Of a stretch of 33,877 nucleotides of DNA, positions 14,857 to 22,894 are shown piece after piece. The stretch lies in assembly GCA_045640165.1 (NCBI GenBank), contig JAZUEK010000071.1, positions 1-33,877 of the forward strand, in the 5' to 3' direction. Made by a program: the position numbers and the translations under genes. Source of the stretch: RGIG426 sp045640165 (lineage in GTDB: Bacteria; Bacillota; Clostridia; Oscillospirales; Acutalibacteraceae). Below the pieces are notes generated by a model, which did not search any database, was not told the origin of the DNA, and worked only from the letters and a program-made list of their open reading frames with translations. How positions within the stretch are numbered: position 1 is the stretch's first letter; every line of letters begins with the position of its first letter.

Positions 14857-15459
14857 TTATTTTTCGGTCGCGTGGGCACAAAGGTCTTCCCACGCTTCGT
14901 CGGACACGGCGCGCATCGGCACGCACACCATTTGGCCATCGGACAAAAGCAACGTCACAAAATCGTTAAATCGGCGCACCGTCACGGTATCGTAAGCGTA
15001 AGAGAGCGTGTCCTCCCCTGCGCCGAACGACAGCGACGCGCCATCGCACGAAAGACGGGTGGGATTTTCTTCGGTGGCGGCGGCTTTTAAACCCTCAAGC
15101 ATCTGCTTACGCAACCGCATCGGCACAATCAGCACCGCGCCGCAAAGCACACCGCACACAATCGCCAAAAACAGTGCCATTTTTCTGCCGCCGGTAGCAT
15201 ACGAAATCGCGTTAATCACACAAAGCACCGCCGCCAAACCGGCTTGGATAGCGGTTTTGCGCTTTCCGGTTACCACACCGGAAGCATCAATAAATGCCGC
15301 CATCTCCTCTTCGGTCAACACGTATTCCGCCGACCATTTCGGAGAAAGTTCTTCCGAAACGGCATTTTCTGTTTCACGTGAAACATTTTCGTCCGTTTCC
15401 GCCGGAATTTCGTCGATTTCCTCGATTTCGGCGGTCAATTTGTCTTGTTCGTCCATCAT
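14857..15459 (-). CDS. Membrane protein with YcxB-like C-terminal domain
   Basis: 200 residues. A strongly acidic N-terminus (1-40), two transmembrane helices (about 70-90 and 94-114), then a beta-rich soluble domain (LSCDGASLSFGAGEDTLSYAYDTVTVRRFNDFVTLLLSD, given in parts here; residues 136-174) resembling YcxB. The initiating ATG shares a base with the gyrB TAA (TAATG), with a second ATG three bases on, so translation is coupled to gyrB. A parS site is embedded at codons for residues 25-30. The following 363-residue gene looks like a duplicated version of this layout. Function unknown; a regulator of gyrase expression or membrane stress is a guess I would not make from sequence alone. Confidence 0.75.
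   Translation of the reverse strand: MMDEQDKLTAEIEEIDEIPAETDENVSRETENAVSEELSPKWSAEYVLTEEEMAAFIDASGVVTGKRKTAIQAGLAAVLCVINAISYATGGRKMALFLAIVCGVLCGAVLIVPMRLRKQMLEGLKAAATEENPTRLSCDGASLSFGAGEDTLSYAYDTVTVRRFNDFVTLLLSDGQMVCVPMRAVSDEAWEDLCAHATEK
15370..15385. promoter_or_regulatory. parS: parS centromere site (perfect 16-bp palindrome)
   Basis: TGTTTCACGTGAAACA matches the ParB-binding parS consensus TGTTNCACGTGAAACA at every defined position. It lies within the coding sequence of the 200-residue membrane protein, about 5 kb from oriC. Confidence 0.92.
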
Positions 15460-17402
15460 TACACGTCCAAATTCTCCACGTAACGGGCATTTTTCTCAAT
15501 AAAGTTGCGGCGCGGCTCGACTTTTTCGCCCATCAAGATGGAGAACGTCTCGTCCGCTTGCGCCGCATCTTCCAACGATACGCGCAACAGCGTGCGGAAC
15601 GCAGGATCCAGCGTGGTTTCCCACAACTGTTCGGGGTCCATTTCACCAAGACCTTTATACCGCTGGACGTCGGCAGAACCGCCGAGTTCGGCAATATAGC
15701 GGTCGCGCTCTTCGTCCGAGAACGCATAGAACAGCTGTTTGCCCTTCGACACCTTAAACAGCGGCGGCTGAGCGATATACACGTGACCTTCGGTAATCAG
15801 CGGACGCATATAGCGGAAGAAGAACGTAAGGAGCAGCGTGCTGATATGCGCGCCGTCCACGTCGGCATCCGCCATAATGACGACTTTGCCGTAACGCAAT
15901 TTTGCGAGGTCGAATTCTTCGCCGATGCCGCAGCCGAGCGCCAAAATCACCGGCGTCAATTTATCGTTACCGTATACTTTATCGATGCGCGCTTTTTCCA
16001 CGTTGAGCATTTTACCCCACATGGAAAGCACCGCTTGATAGTTGCGGTCGCGGCCTTGGATGGCGGAACCACCTGCGGAATCGCCCTCCACGATGAACAG
16101 TTCGGTGCGTTCCGCGTCTTTCCAGATGCAGTCGGCCAGTTTTTCCGGCATACGCAGCGAGCCGAGACCGGATTTCTTACGCGCATTTTCGCGGGCTTTT
16201 TGTGCCGCTTCACGCACACGCGCCGCATTGATGGATTTTTCCAAGATGGCGCGCGCGGTGGCAGGATTTTCCTCTAAATAGGTAGTCAACTTCTCGTTGA
16301 GCAACTTAGTAACCAGCGTACCGATAGCGGTGTTGCCGAGTTTTGCCTTCGTCTGGCTCTCAAACTGCGCATCGGTCAACTTCACGCTGACAACCGCGGT
16401 AAGACCCTCGCGCACGTCGTCGCCCTTGAGGTTCGAATCGTTGTCCTTAAGCAGTTTATACTGGCGCGCATAGTTGTTGAAAATGCGCTGAATACCGTTT
16501 TTGAACGCCTGTTCGTGGGTACCGCCGTCCACCGTGTGCATATTGTTGGCGAACGAAATGACGGTTTCGTTATAACTGTCGTTATATTGCAACGCCACTT
16601 CCGCCACCGAATCGCCGTCACCGATGGAAATATGGATTATATCGTCGTGCAGCGACGTGTAGCCACGGGTTTTAATCATATATTCGACGAACGAGGAAAT
16701 ACCACCCTCATAGCAATATTCCTCCGAGCGGATATTGTCTTCATCGCGGCGGTCGGTCAGCGTAATGCGCAGGCCGGCATTTAAGAACGCCTGCTCGCGC
16801 AAACGTTTTTGCAGCGTCTCGAAATCGTATTCGGTGGTATCCGTAAAGATTTCCGCATCCGGTTTGAAGCGGACGAACGTACCGGTTTCTTCGGTGTCGC
16901 CGATGATGGTCAAATTGCTGACCGGTTTGCCGCGTTCAAAGCGCTGTGCATAGGTGTGGCCCTCACGGGAGACCTCGATTTCCAAAAATTCGGACAGCGC
17001 GTTCACAACGGACGAACCCACGCCGTGCAGACCGCCGGCGACCTTGTATCCGCCGCCGCCGAATTTACCGCCGGCGTGAAGAACGGTCAACACGACCGTA
17101 ACAGACGGCAACCCCAACTTCTCGTTGATTCCGACCGGAATACCACGGCCGTTATCGCGCACCGTGATAATGTCGCCGGGCAGAATTTCCACGTTGATGT
17201 CCGTGCAGAATCCTGCCAACGCCTCGTCGATAGAGTTGTCCACAATCTCATAGACAAGGTGATGCAGTCCGCGCGGGCCGGTCGAACCGATATACATACC
17301 CGGGCGTTTGCGCACCGCATCCAGTCCCTCGAGAACTTGGATTTGACTTTCGTCATATTCCTCCGTCGCGGTCAAATTCATGTTTTCTTGTTCTGTGTTC
17401 AT
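15459..17402 (-). CDS. gyrB: DNA gyrase subunit B
   Basis: The ATPase subunit of gyrase, 647 residues. The GHKL ATP-binding elements EIVDNSIDEALAG and VRDNGRGIPVG, the transducer, and the Toprim motifs EGDSAGGSA and DADVDGAHIS are all in order. The C-terminal YKGLGEMDPEQLW segment is typical of bacterial GyrB. The start at 17402 is preceded by GGAGG. The stop overlaps the next gene's ATG. The leader (17403-17450) shows only weak promoter-like sequence, so the gene is probably read from upstream recF/remB transcripts as well. Confidence 0.97.
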   Translation of the reverse strand: MNTEQENMNLTATEEYDESQIQVLEGLDAVRKRPGMYIGSTGPRGLHHLVYEIVDNSIDEALAGFCTDINVEILPGDIITVRDNGRGIPVGINEKLGLPSVTVVLTVLHAGGKFGGGGYKVAGGLHGVGSSVVNALSEFLEIEVSREGHTYAQRFERGKPVSNLTIIGDTEETGTFVRFKPDAEIFTDTTEYDFETLQKRLREQAFLNAGLRITLTDRRDEDNIRSEEYCYEGGISSFVEYMIKTRGYTSLHDDIIHISIGDGDSVAEVALQYNDSYNETVISFANNMHTVDGGTHEQAFKNGIQRIFNNYARQYKLLKDNDSNLKGDDVREGLTAVVSVKLTDAQFESQTKAKLGNTAIGTLVTKLLNEKLTTYLEENPATARAILEKSINAARVREAAQKARENARKKSGLGSLRMPEKLADCIWKDAERTELFIVEGDSAGGSAIQGRDRNYQAVLSMWGKMLNVEKARIDKVYGNDKLTPVILALGCGIGEEFDLAKLRYGKVVIMADADVDGAHISTLLLTFFFRYMRPLITEGHVYIAQPPLFKVSKGKQLFYAFSDEERDRYIAELGGSADVQRYKGLGEMDPEQLWETTLDPAFRTLLRVSLEDAAQADETFSILMGEKVEPRRNFIEKNARYVENLDV

Positions 17403-17450
17403 AGGAATTGCCTCCGTTTTTCTATACGATAGGGTTCTTTCACCTAAAAT

Positions 17451-17735
17451 TTACCGTTTTTCTTCTTTTTCACCCAGTCCCGACCGCTTGCGCAACGTTG
17501 CCGGCGCCATTTGGGTCAAATAGACGGTGCTTTTTTGAAATTTTTCTTTTTTCGGCTTCGCACACACCACAAACGCTTTCGGAATATCCCACGTCGTAGT
17601 CACCACGTTTCCGCTTTTTTCCGCTGTACTTAAAAAGTCGCGTGTGTGTTTGGAAACGGTGGTGTTGTCGAGGTCAAAAATACCGATTACGTCGTCGCCG
17701 CGTGCTACCGCGTCGCCGCCTAAATAAACGTACAT
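17451..17735 (-). CDS. remB: RemB/DUF370-family protein (extracellular matrix regulatory protein B)
   Basis: 94 residues, beginning MYVYLGGDAVARGDDVIGIFDLDN, which matches the DUF370 family N-terminus of B. subtilis RemB/YaaB, located in that species between recF and gyrB exactly as here. RemA-type relatives are DNA-binding ring-forming regulators; RemB function is poorly known. The ATG follows the recF stop by three bases, and its GAGGAG ribosome site lies inside recF's last codons. Confidence 0.88.
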   Translation of the reverse strand: MYVYLGGDAVARGDDVIGIFDLDNTTVSKHTRDFLSTAEKSGNVVTTTWDIPKAFVVCAKPKKEKFQKSTVYLTQMAPATLRKRSGLGEKEEKR

Positions 17736-17738
17736 AAA

Positions 17739-18842
17739 CTACGACTCCTCAACTTCCGTAATCTCACCATGTTTCACGTGAAACCTTTTTCCGGAAACCT
17801 GCGGCAATACTGCGCCGCCGTCACAGCAGGTAATAAACACCTGCCAATCTTTCAGTCGGGTAACGATATATTCCTGACGCGTGGCGTCCAGTTCGCTCAT
17901 GACGTCGTCAAGCAGCACCATGGGGCTTTCCCCCACCGCTTCTTTCAGAATTTCCGCCTCGGCCAATTTCAGCGCCAGCACCGCCGAGCGCTGTTGCCCC
18001 TGCGACGCAAAATGTCGCGCAGACAACCCGTCGATTTTTACGGTTAAATCCTCGCGATGCGGACCCACAGTGGTATACCCGGCGTCCACGTCGTTTTGGC
18101 GGTGGTCGATAAGCGATTGAAACAAAAACTCGCCGATTTCCTGCTCGGACATTTTTTCATATCCTTGCTTCGGCTCGTATTCGAGCGATAGCGTTTCGCG
18201 CCCGTTGGAAAGTCCCTCATACTGTAAAACAGCGGTTTTTCTTAAACGTTCCGTATAATTTAACCGTTCTTTTACAATTTGTTGACCACATTGTGCCAAT
18301 TTTAAGGTTAAAACTTCCCACATGGCGTTGTCGCCGGAAAATCTCCAGTTTTTAATCAGCGCGTTACGCTGTTCCAACACGCGGTTGTAGTTCGCAAGAA
18401 TTTGCAAATACGCCGGACGAATTTGGCAAATAGCGGCATCCATAAAGCGGCGTCTCCCCTCCGGCCCCTCTTTTACAAGAAACAGGTGGTCGGGAAAAAA
18501 CACCACCGCAGGAAATTTTCCCACAATTTTGTTCATCGCCGGTTGATCAATGTCGTTGACCGAAACGTGACGGCGTTTATCTATGGTAATCACCGCTGTT
18601 TGCGTACGCCCTTCGGTAAAAAACGTTCCCTCGATTTTGGCACGCTCGCAACCGAGTCGCACCAATTCGGCATCTTTGGAGCCGCGGAAGCTTTTTCCTC
18701 CTGCAAACAGCCAAAGACTTTCGAGTGCATTTGTTTTTCCCTGGGCATTTTCGCCGATAAACACGTTGACGCCGGCGTCGGGATATATTTCTGCGTTTCG
18801 GATATTGCGAAAATCGGTTAAACAGAGTTTTTCAACGCGCAT
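17739..18842 (-). CDS. recF: DNA replication/repair protein RecF
   Basis: RecF loads RecA at gaps with RecO and RecR. The 367-residue protein has Walker A at residues 30-38 (GENAQGKTN), the ABC-like signature region, and a Walker B/D-loop MVLLDDVMSELD near residue 315. It begins with the family-typical MRVEKLCLTDFRNIRN. The ATG at 18842 lies 3 bases after the yaaA stop region, with an AGGAG-type site. A parS-like site is embedded near the 3' end. Confidence 0.96.
   Translation of the reverse strand: MRVEKLCLTDFRNIRNAEIYPDAGVNVFIGENAQGKTNALESLWLFAGGKSFRGSKDAELVRLGCERAKIEGTFFTEGRTQTAVITIDKRRHVSVNDIDQPAMNKIVGKFPAVVFFPDHLFLVKEGPEGRRRFMDAAICQIRPAYLQILANYNRVLEQRNALIKNWRFSGDNAMWEVLTLKLAQCGQQIVKERLNYTERLRKTAVLQYEGLSNGRETLSLEYEPKQGYEKMSEQEIGEFLFQSLIDHRQNDVDAGYTTVGPHREDLTVKIDGLSARHFASQGQQRSAVLALKLAEAEILKEAVGESPMVLLDDVMSELDATRQEYIVTRLKDWQVFITCCDGGAVLPQVSGKRFHVKHGEITEVEES
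17770..17785. promoter_or_regulatory. parS: Second parS site (15 of 16 positions)
   Basis: TGTTTCACGTGAAACC differs from the consensus parS only at the last base. It lies in the 3' end of recF, about 2.4 kb from the perfect site at 15370 and about 2.4 kb from oriC. Confidence 0.85.
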
Positions 18843-18845
18843 ACG

Positions 18846-19073
18846 TCACTCCTCTGCGCACACCGAAAACGCTTCGTCCAAACCGGCAACGGTTACACGG
18901 TCACCGTTACGCAGTTTTTTGCCGCGCATCAGGCACACGTCGCCGTTAACCGACACTTGTCCGTCCTGCACCAATATTTTGGCGTGACCGCCCGTTTGAG
19001 CGACGCCCGTCCATTTCAAAAGATCTTGGAGTTTTATAAACTCCGTATCAATCGGTACGTGGGTTTCTTTCAT
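18846..19073 (-). CDS. yaaA: S4-domain RNA-binding protein YaaA
   Basis: 75 residues with an S4 RNA-binding fold: FIKLQDLLKWTGVAQTGGHAK (10-30) then ILVQDGQVSVNGDVCLMRGKKL. This is the standard small gene between dnaN and recF in Bacillota. The ATG overlaps the dnaN stop (TAATG), implying translational coupling. Its molecular role is not well known; a function in ribosome biogenesis has been proposed for the family. Confidence 0.92.
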   Translation of the reverse strand: MKETHVPIDTEFIKLQDLLKWTGVAQTGGHAKILVQDGQVSVNGDVCLMRGKKLRNGDRVTVAGLDEAFSVCAEE

Positions 19074-20173
19074 TATTTTTTCAGCCTCACCGGAAGCACC
19101 ATAAACAAGAACGAATCGCCCTCGACCGGAAGAATTTTCATCGGCGACAGCGCACCTTTTACCTCAATACGAATTTCGTCGCATTCGGTGTTGCGCAACG
19201 CATCAATAACGTAACGGCTGTTAAAACCGATTTCCACCGCTTCGCCGTCTACGTTCGCAGGCAGACTATCGTTCACACTACCCATCGACGTAGTACAGGA
19301 AAGTTTCACTTCACCGTTTTCAAAACAGCAAACCAGCGGAGATTTCATATAATCGTTGATAACCAACGCCGCACGATCCACCGCATCCATCAAATCACGG
19401 GTCTTTACACGAATCACCGTACCGAAATCGGTGGGAATGGCTTTTTTATACGACAAAAATTCACCCTCGAGCAGGCGCGAAATCACCGCATAACCGTTGA
19501 TTTCCATCACAACGTGACGACGACCGACCGCCAGCGATACCGGCGAATCTTCATCATTAAGAAGTTTCATCACTTCAAGCAACGTTTTGCCGGGAATAAC
19601 AAACTTCATTTCTTCTACATTGTTGATTTTTTCGCAACGCAATGCCAAACGAGAACCATCAACCGCGACAAGACGCAGAGTATTTTCTTCCATCTCGAAT
19701 AAAATACCTTTGTGTACCGGTCGGGAATCGTTTTGCGACACGGCAAAAATGGTTTGACGAATCATACTGCCAAGCGTGCTTTGCGGCAGCGTAAAGCCGG
19801 TTCCCTCATCCACCGTCGGCAGTTCCGGATATTCCGCCGCCGAGATGCCGAGAATATGAAATTCGCTTTTGCCGCTCTTAATATACACGTTCAGTTTTTC
19901 ATCCACCGTAATATCTACCTCGTCGTTCGGCAGACGGCGCACGATATCGCCGAACAATTTGGCAGACAGCACAATGCTGCCCGGTTCTTCTACGTCCGCT
20001 TCAATGCGCGTAGTGATACCAAGTTCCAAATCGTAACCGGCAAGAGAGAGCGAAGCGTTATTGGCTTTGAGTAAAATACCTTCCAGCGACGGATGCACGC
20101 TTTTTCCGGCAACCGCACGGCCGACTTTGCTCACAGCGTCGAGCAGGGTGTTTTTTTCACAAACGAATTTCAT
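19073..20173 (-). CDS. dnaN: DNA polymerase III beta subunit (sliding clamp)
   Basis: 366 residues, the usual clamp length, beginning MKFVCEKNTLLDAVSKVGRAV and ending in the characteristic PMKILPVEGDSFLFMVLPVR. It tethers the polymerase to DNA. An AGGAAG ribosome site precedes the ATG. The 5' flank is oriC, downstream of dnaA. Confidence 0.97.
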   Translation of the reverse strand: MKFVCEKNTLLDAVSKVGRAVAGKSVHPSLEGILLKANNASLSLAGYDLELGITTRIEADVEEPGSIVLSAKLFGDIVRRLPNDEVDITVDEKLNVYIKSGKSEFHILGISAAEYPELPTVDEGTGFTLPQSTLGSMIRQTIFAVSQNDSRPVHKGILFEMEENTLRLVAVDGSRLALRCEKINNVEEMKFVIPGKTLLEVMKLLNDEDSPVSLAVGRRHVVMEINGYAVISRLLEGEFLSYKKAIPTDFGTVIRVKTRDLMDAVDRAALVINDYMKSPLVCCFENGEVKLSCTTSMGSVNDSLPANVDGEAVEIGFNSRYVIDALRNTECDEIRIEVKGALSPMKILPVEGDSFLFMVLPVRLKK

Positions 20174-20456
20174 CTTTATCGACTTCCTTTCGCAGTCAAA
20201 CTATACATAAAAAACCATTTCACTTTTCGTAGTAGTAGTAGAAGTGTGAAACTTGTGGAAAACGGAAAAAATTGCCTAAAATCAGGGGGTATCGGCGCTA
20301 AAATTTTCCGTTTGCGGCGTTTGGATTTTGTGAAAGACTGTGGAAAAAAATCTTCCACAATGGACGGTTGAAAATTTTTGGTGGAAAAACGAAAAATTTG
20401 GTGAAAATTCGGAAAATTTTTCCAAAAAAGTACACGCATTTTCCACCGAATTTTCC
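20174..20456. other. oriC: Chromosomal origin of replication (oriC) in the dnaA-dnaN intergenic region
   Basis: A 283-bp AT-rich, DnaA-box-bearing gap between dnaA and dnaN. Boxes resembling TTTTCCACA occur at 20254-20262 and 20339-20347 (minus strand), TCTTCCACA at 20351-20359 (plus strand), and TTTTCCACC forms at 20380-20388 (minus) and 20439-20447 (plus). They deviate from the classic TTATCCACA but keep the TCCAC core. The boxes at 20339 and 20351 form an inverted pair. A DnaA-trio lies at the dnaN side. Flanking gene order is that of Bacillota origins. Confidence 0.85.
20230..20262 (-). other. DnaA box plus DnaA-trio unwinding element
   Basis: Read on the minus strand: DnaA box TTTTCCACA (20262-20254), an adjacent degenerate 9-mer AGTTTCACA (20253-20245), then CTTCTACTACTACTA (20244-20230). 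The opposite strand reads 3'-GAA GAT GAT GAT GAT-5', five consecutive trios fitting the published DnaA-trio pattern. The AT-rich strand-opening region would lie toward dnaN. Confidence 0.8.
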
Positions 20457-21758
20457 TTATTCGCGCGATTTCAGGTTTTTGATGATATCCTCAATCATAT
20501 CGCGGTAGGAAAGGTCCGTTTTCATCCGTTTTTCCGCCGATTGGGTGGAATAAACGATGGTCGCGTGGTCGCGGCCGATGGCTTTGCCGATGTCCCACTG
20601 AGACATGGTAGTCACTTCGCGCAACACTTTAATCGCGGTTTGCCGCGCACGGGAGATTTCTTTGGTGCTCTTTTTCGAGAGAATATCTTCGGTAGAGACG
20701 CCGGTGGTGCGGCTGACCTCTTCCAACACCTTTTCCAGCGTGATGGGAGCCGGTGTGGTGTTTTTAATGGCGCGGATGGCTTCCTGTGCCGAGGCGAGCG
20801 ACGGTGTATCCCCGTTCAAGATAAACTGTGCGCGCATTTTTTTCACAACACCCTCCAACTGGCGGATGTTGGTTTTTAACTGCGTCGCGATGTACTCGCA
20901 CACCTCGTTGGAGATATTCATTCCGACCTGTTCGGCTTTTCGCTTGATAATCACGATACGCGTTTCAAGGTCCGGCGCGGCGATGTCCGCGAGCAATCCC
21001 CATTCGAAACGGCTGCGCAGACGGTCGGTCAGCGTGGAAATCTCTTTCGGCGGACGGTCGGACGTCAGCACAATTTGTTTGTGGGATTGGTATAAGTAAT
21101 CGAACGTGTGGAAGAACTCTTCCTGCGTCCGCTCTTTTTTGGCAATAAACTGGATATCGTCGATAAGCAGCACGTCCGCCTCGCGATATTTCGTTTTAAA
21201 CAGCGGCAAACTTTCTTTGTTAAGAGCATCCAAAAACTCGTTGGTAAATATTTCGCCGGTAACGTACACGACGTTGGCGGTGGGGTTTTGCTTAAGAATC
21301 TCGTGGCGGATAGCATATAACAAGTGGGTTTTGCCGAGACCCGAATCGCCGTAAATAAACAACGGGTTATACTGCGAAGCCGGTTTATTGGCAACCGCCT
21401 GCGCCGCCACGGTGGCAAATTTGTTGCCGTCGCCGACGACGAAGGTTTGGAACGTGAATTCGTCGTTACTGCCGAGCACCGCGATCGGCGCATCCTCTTC
21501 TTCCACCTCGTTGCAGAGAATTTTCAAATCGAGGGGGAACTGCAGCACACTTTCGAGCGCTTCACAGATTTTTTCTTTGTATTGTTGTTCGATGATGTTC
21601 CGCTGAAAATCGGAACTCACAAACACCACAAATGCGTTTTCCTCAATCGAACGGGGTTCGATGCACGCAATCCACATATCGAAAGCCGGACCGCTGATTT
21701 GGGGATGATTTTTTAATTTTTCGAGTGTGGCGTTCCACACTTCGCGCAAACTCTCCAT
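20457..21758 (-). CDS. dnaA: Chromosomal replication initiator protein DnaA
   Basis: DnaA binds oriC boxes and opens the duplex. From the ATG at 21758 it has 433 residues: an N-terminal helical domain (MESLREVWNATLEKLKN), a short linker, the AAA+ domain with Walker A GDSGLGKT (137-144) and Walker B LLIDDIQF, and domain IV with the signature GRDHATIVYS near residue 400. The frame is open to 21815, but the GAGGAAAAAAAG ribosome site is right before 21758 and the MESLREVW start matches the family. Divergent from rpmH. Confidence 0.97.
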   Translation of the reverse strand: MESLREVWNATLEKLKNHPQISGPAFDMWIACIEPRSIEENAFVVFVSSDFQRNIIEQQYKEKICEALESVLQFPLDLKILCNEVEEEDAPIAVLGSNDEFTFQTFVVGDGNKFATVAAQAVANKPASQYNPLFIYGDSGLGKTHLLYAIRHEILKQNPTANVVYVTGEIFTNEFLDALNKESLPLFKTKYREADVLLIDDIQFIAKKERTQEEFFHTFDYLYQSHKQIVLTSDRPPKEISTLTDRLRSRFEWGLLADIAAPDLETRIVIIKRKAEQVGMNISNEVCEYIATQLKTNIRQLEGVVKKMRAQFILNGDTPSLASAQEAIRAIKNTTPAPITLEKVLEEVSRTTGVSTEDILSKKSTKEISRARQTAIKVLREVTTMSQWDIGKAIGRDHATIVYSTQSAEKRMKTDLSYRDMIEDIIKNLKSRE

Positions 21759-21867
21759 CTTTTTTTCCTCTTTCATTTCAATTTCGAAAAATTTTTTGTC
21801 CCGTGAAATCGACAAAAAATCGGTAGATTTCTTTTAATTATATACTTATAGATATAATATTAATTAG

Positions 21868-21896
21868 AGTATAACATAAGAAAACAAAATTTTCAA
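21868..21896 (-). promoter_or_regulatory. Sigma-A promoter of dnaA
   Basis: Minus strand TTGAAA (21891-21896), 17-base spacer, TATACT (21868-21873), giving an AT-rich leader of about 100 bases. A weak DnaA-box-like TTTTCAACA overlaps the -35, compatible with autoregulation but not proof of it. Confidence 0.75.
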
Positions 21897-21938
21897 CAAA
21901 AATTTTTTATAATGAGGAAAAAATTCAAAAAATTTTAG

Positions 21939-21968
21939 TTGACAAGTGGACAATCTTCGGTTTATAAT
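21939..21968 (+). promoter_or_regulatory. Sigma-A promoter of the rpmH-rnpA operon
   Basis: TTGACA, 18-base spacer, TATAAT, about 100 bases before the rpmH ATG. It faces away from dnaA. Confidence 0.85.
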
Positions 21969-22069
21969 AGGTTATTGCTGAAATCGGGTTCGGTTTCAGA
22001 TTCTATTGAGAGATTCGGGAATCCTCCCGTCTTTCATAAAACCTTAAATTGGAAAGGGGAGTTTTCACT

Positions 22070-22204
22070 ATGTTCCGCACCTATCAACCGAAAAAGCGTC
22101 ATCGCAAAATGGAGCACGGTTTCCGTAAGAGAATGGCGACCGCCAACGGACGCAAAGTTTTGGCCCGCAGGAGAGCAAAAGGCAGAAAACAACTCACCTA
22201 TTAA
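22070..22204 (+). CDS. rpmH: 50S ribosomal protein L34
   Basis: A 44-residue, highly basic protein: MFRTYQPKKRHRKMEHGFRK, then MATANGRKVLARRRAKGRKQ and LTY. This is the standard L34 sequence pattern. It has an AAAGGGGAG ribosome site and the strong promoter upstream. First gene of the rightward rpmH-rnpA-yidD-yidC-jag cluster. Confidence 0.98.
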   Translation: MFRTYQPKKRHRKMEHGFRKRMATANGRKVLARRRAKGRKQLTY

Positions 22205-22233
22205 AAAAAGGCCACGTAAAGTGGCTTTTTTTA
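22201..22233 (+). terminator. Intrinsic terminator/attenuator between rpmH and rnpA
   Basis: GCCAC / GTGGC stem with a GTAAA loop extended by A/T pairing and followed by seven T's, immediately after the rpmH stop. Only 26 bases remain before rnpA, so partial read-through would set the L34:RnpA ratio (inference). Confidence 0.8.
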
Positions 22234-22258
22234 ATAGGCGAAGAAACGGGGAACGGTA

Positions 22259-22612
22259 ATGGGTGATTTTCCTGTTCTAAATCAGAATAAGGACTTCAAA
22301 ACGCTGTACTATCGCGGAAAATCGCAGGTACATCCGTTGCTTGTCACCTATGTCCGAAAATCCCGACTCGCCGAAACGCGGGTCGGTATTACCGTAAGCA
22401 AAAAAGTCGGTACCGCCGTCAAACGCAGCCGCTGTCGCCGCGTGATTCGAGCGGCATACCGCACCATGAAATGCGACGTGTGTGCCGGTTACGATATTGT
22501 TTTCGTGGCTCGTACCCGTACCGCATTCGCCAAATCCGACGAGGTGGCGCGCGCGATGCGCGCGCATCTAACGGCACTCGGCGTCCTCTCCGAAACGGAG
22601 GAAACGAGATGA
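22259..22612 (+). CDS. rnpA: Ribonuclease P protein component
   Basis: The protein subunit of RNase P, 117 residues. Conserved elements include RVGITVSKKVGTAVKRSRCRRVIR, given in parts as VGITVSKKVG and AVKRSRCRRVIRAAYR, which is the RNR-type basic helix (with Ser in place of the common Asn). Overlaps yidD by four bases (ATGA). Confidence 0.95.
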   Translation: MGDFPVLNQNKDFKTLYYRGKSQVHPLLVTYVRKSRLAETRVGITVSKKVGTAVKRSRCRRVIRAAYRTMKCDVCAGYDIVFVARTRTAFAKSDEVARAMRAHLTALGVLSETEETR

Positions 22613-22863
22613 AAAAGGTCTGTATCGCTATGATTCACTGGTACCAAAAACATCTCTCCCCTCTTATCGGGCAGGAATGCCGATTTACCCCCTCGTGTTC
22701 GCATTATGCCGAAGAAGCGATTGAACGCTTCGGCGCGTTGCGCGGCTGTATATTAGCCGCCAAGCGGTTGTGTCGCTGTAACCCCTGGGGTGGCAGTGGC
22801 TATGACCCGGTTCCCGAAACGTGGGAGCAAACAAAGCGGAAGAATAAAAAATCCGCCTCCTAA
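22609..22863 (+). CDS. yidD: Membrane protein insertion efficiency factor YidD
   Basis: 84 residues with the typical IHWYQKHLSPLIGQECRFTP segment and SCSHYAEEAI, then CNPWGGSGYDPVP. YidD is a small membrane-associated protein aiding YidC-dependent insertion. The ATG overlaps the rnpA stop and is preceded by GGAGG. Confidence 0.95.
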   Translation: MKKVCIAMIHWYQKHLSPLIGQECRFTPSCSHYAEEAIERFGALRGCILAAKRLCRCNPWGGSGYDPVPETWEQTKRKNKKSAS

Positions 22864-22894
22864 ATTTTGACTTTAACAGAGAGGACGCTCATTT

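Noticed and set aside
21816..21938. AT-rich stretch upstream of dnaA as a second origin part
   Set aside because: No canonical DnaA boxes seen; AT-richness is explained by two divergent promoters. Not excluded, but unsupported.
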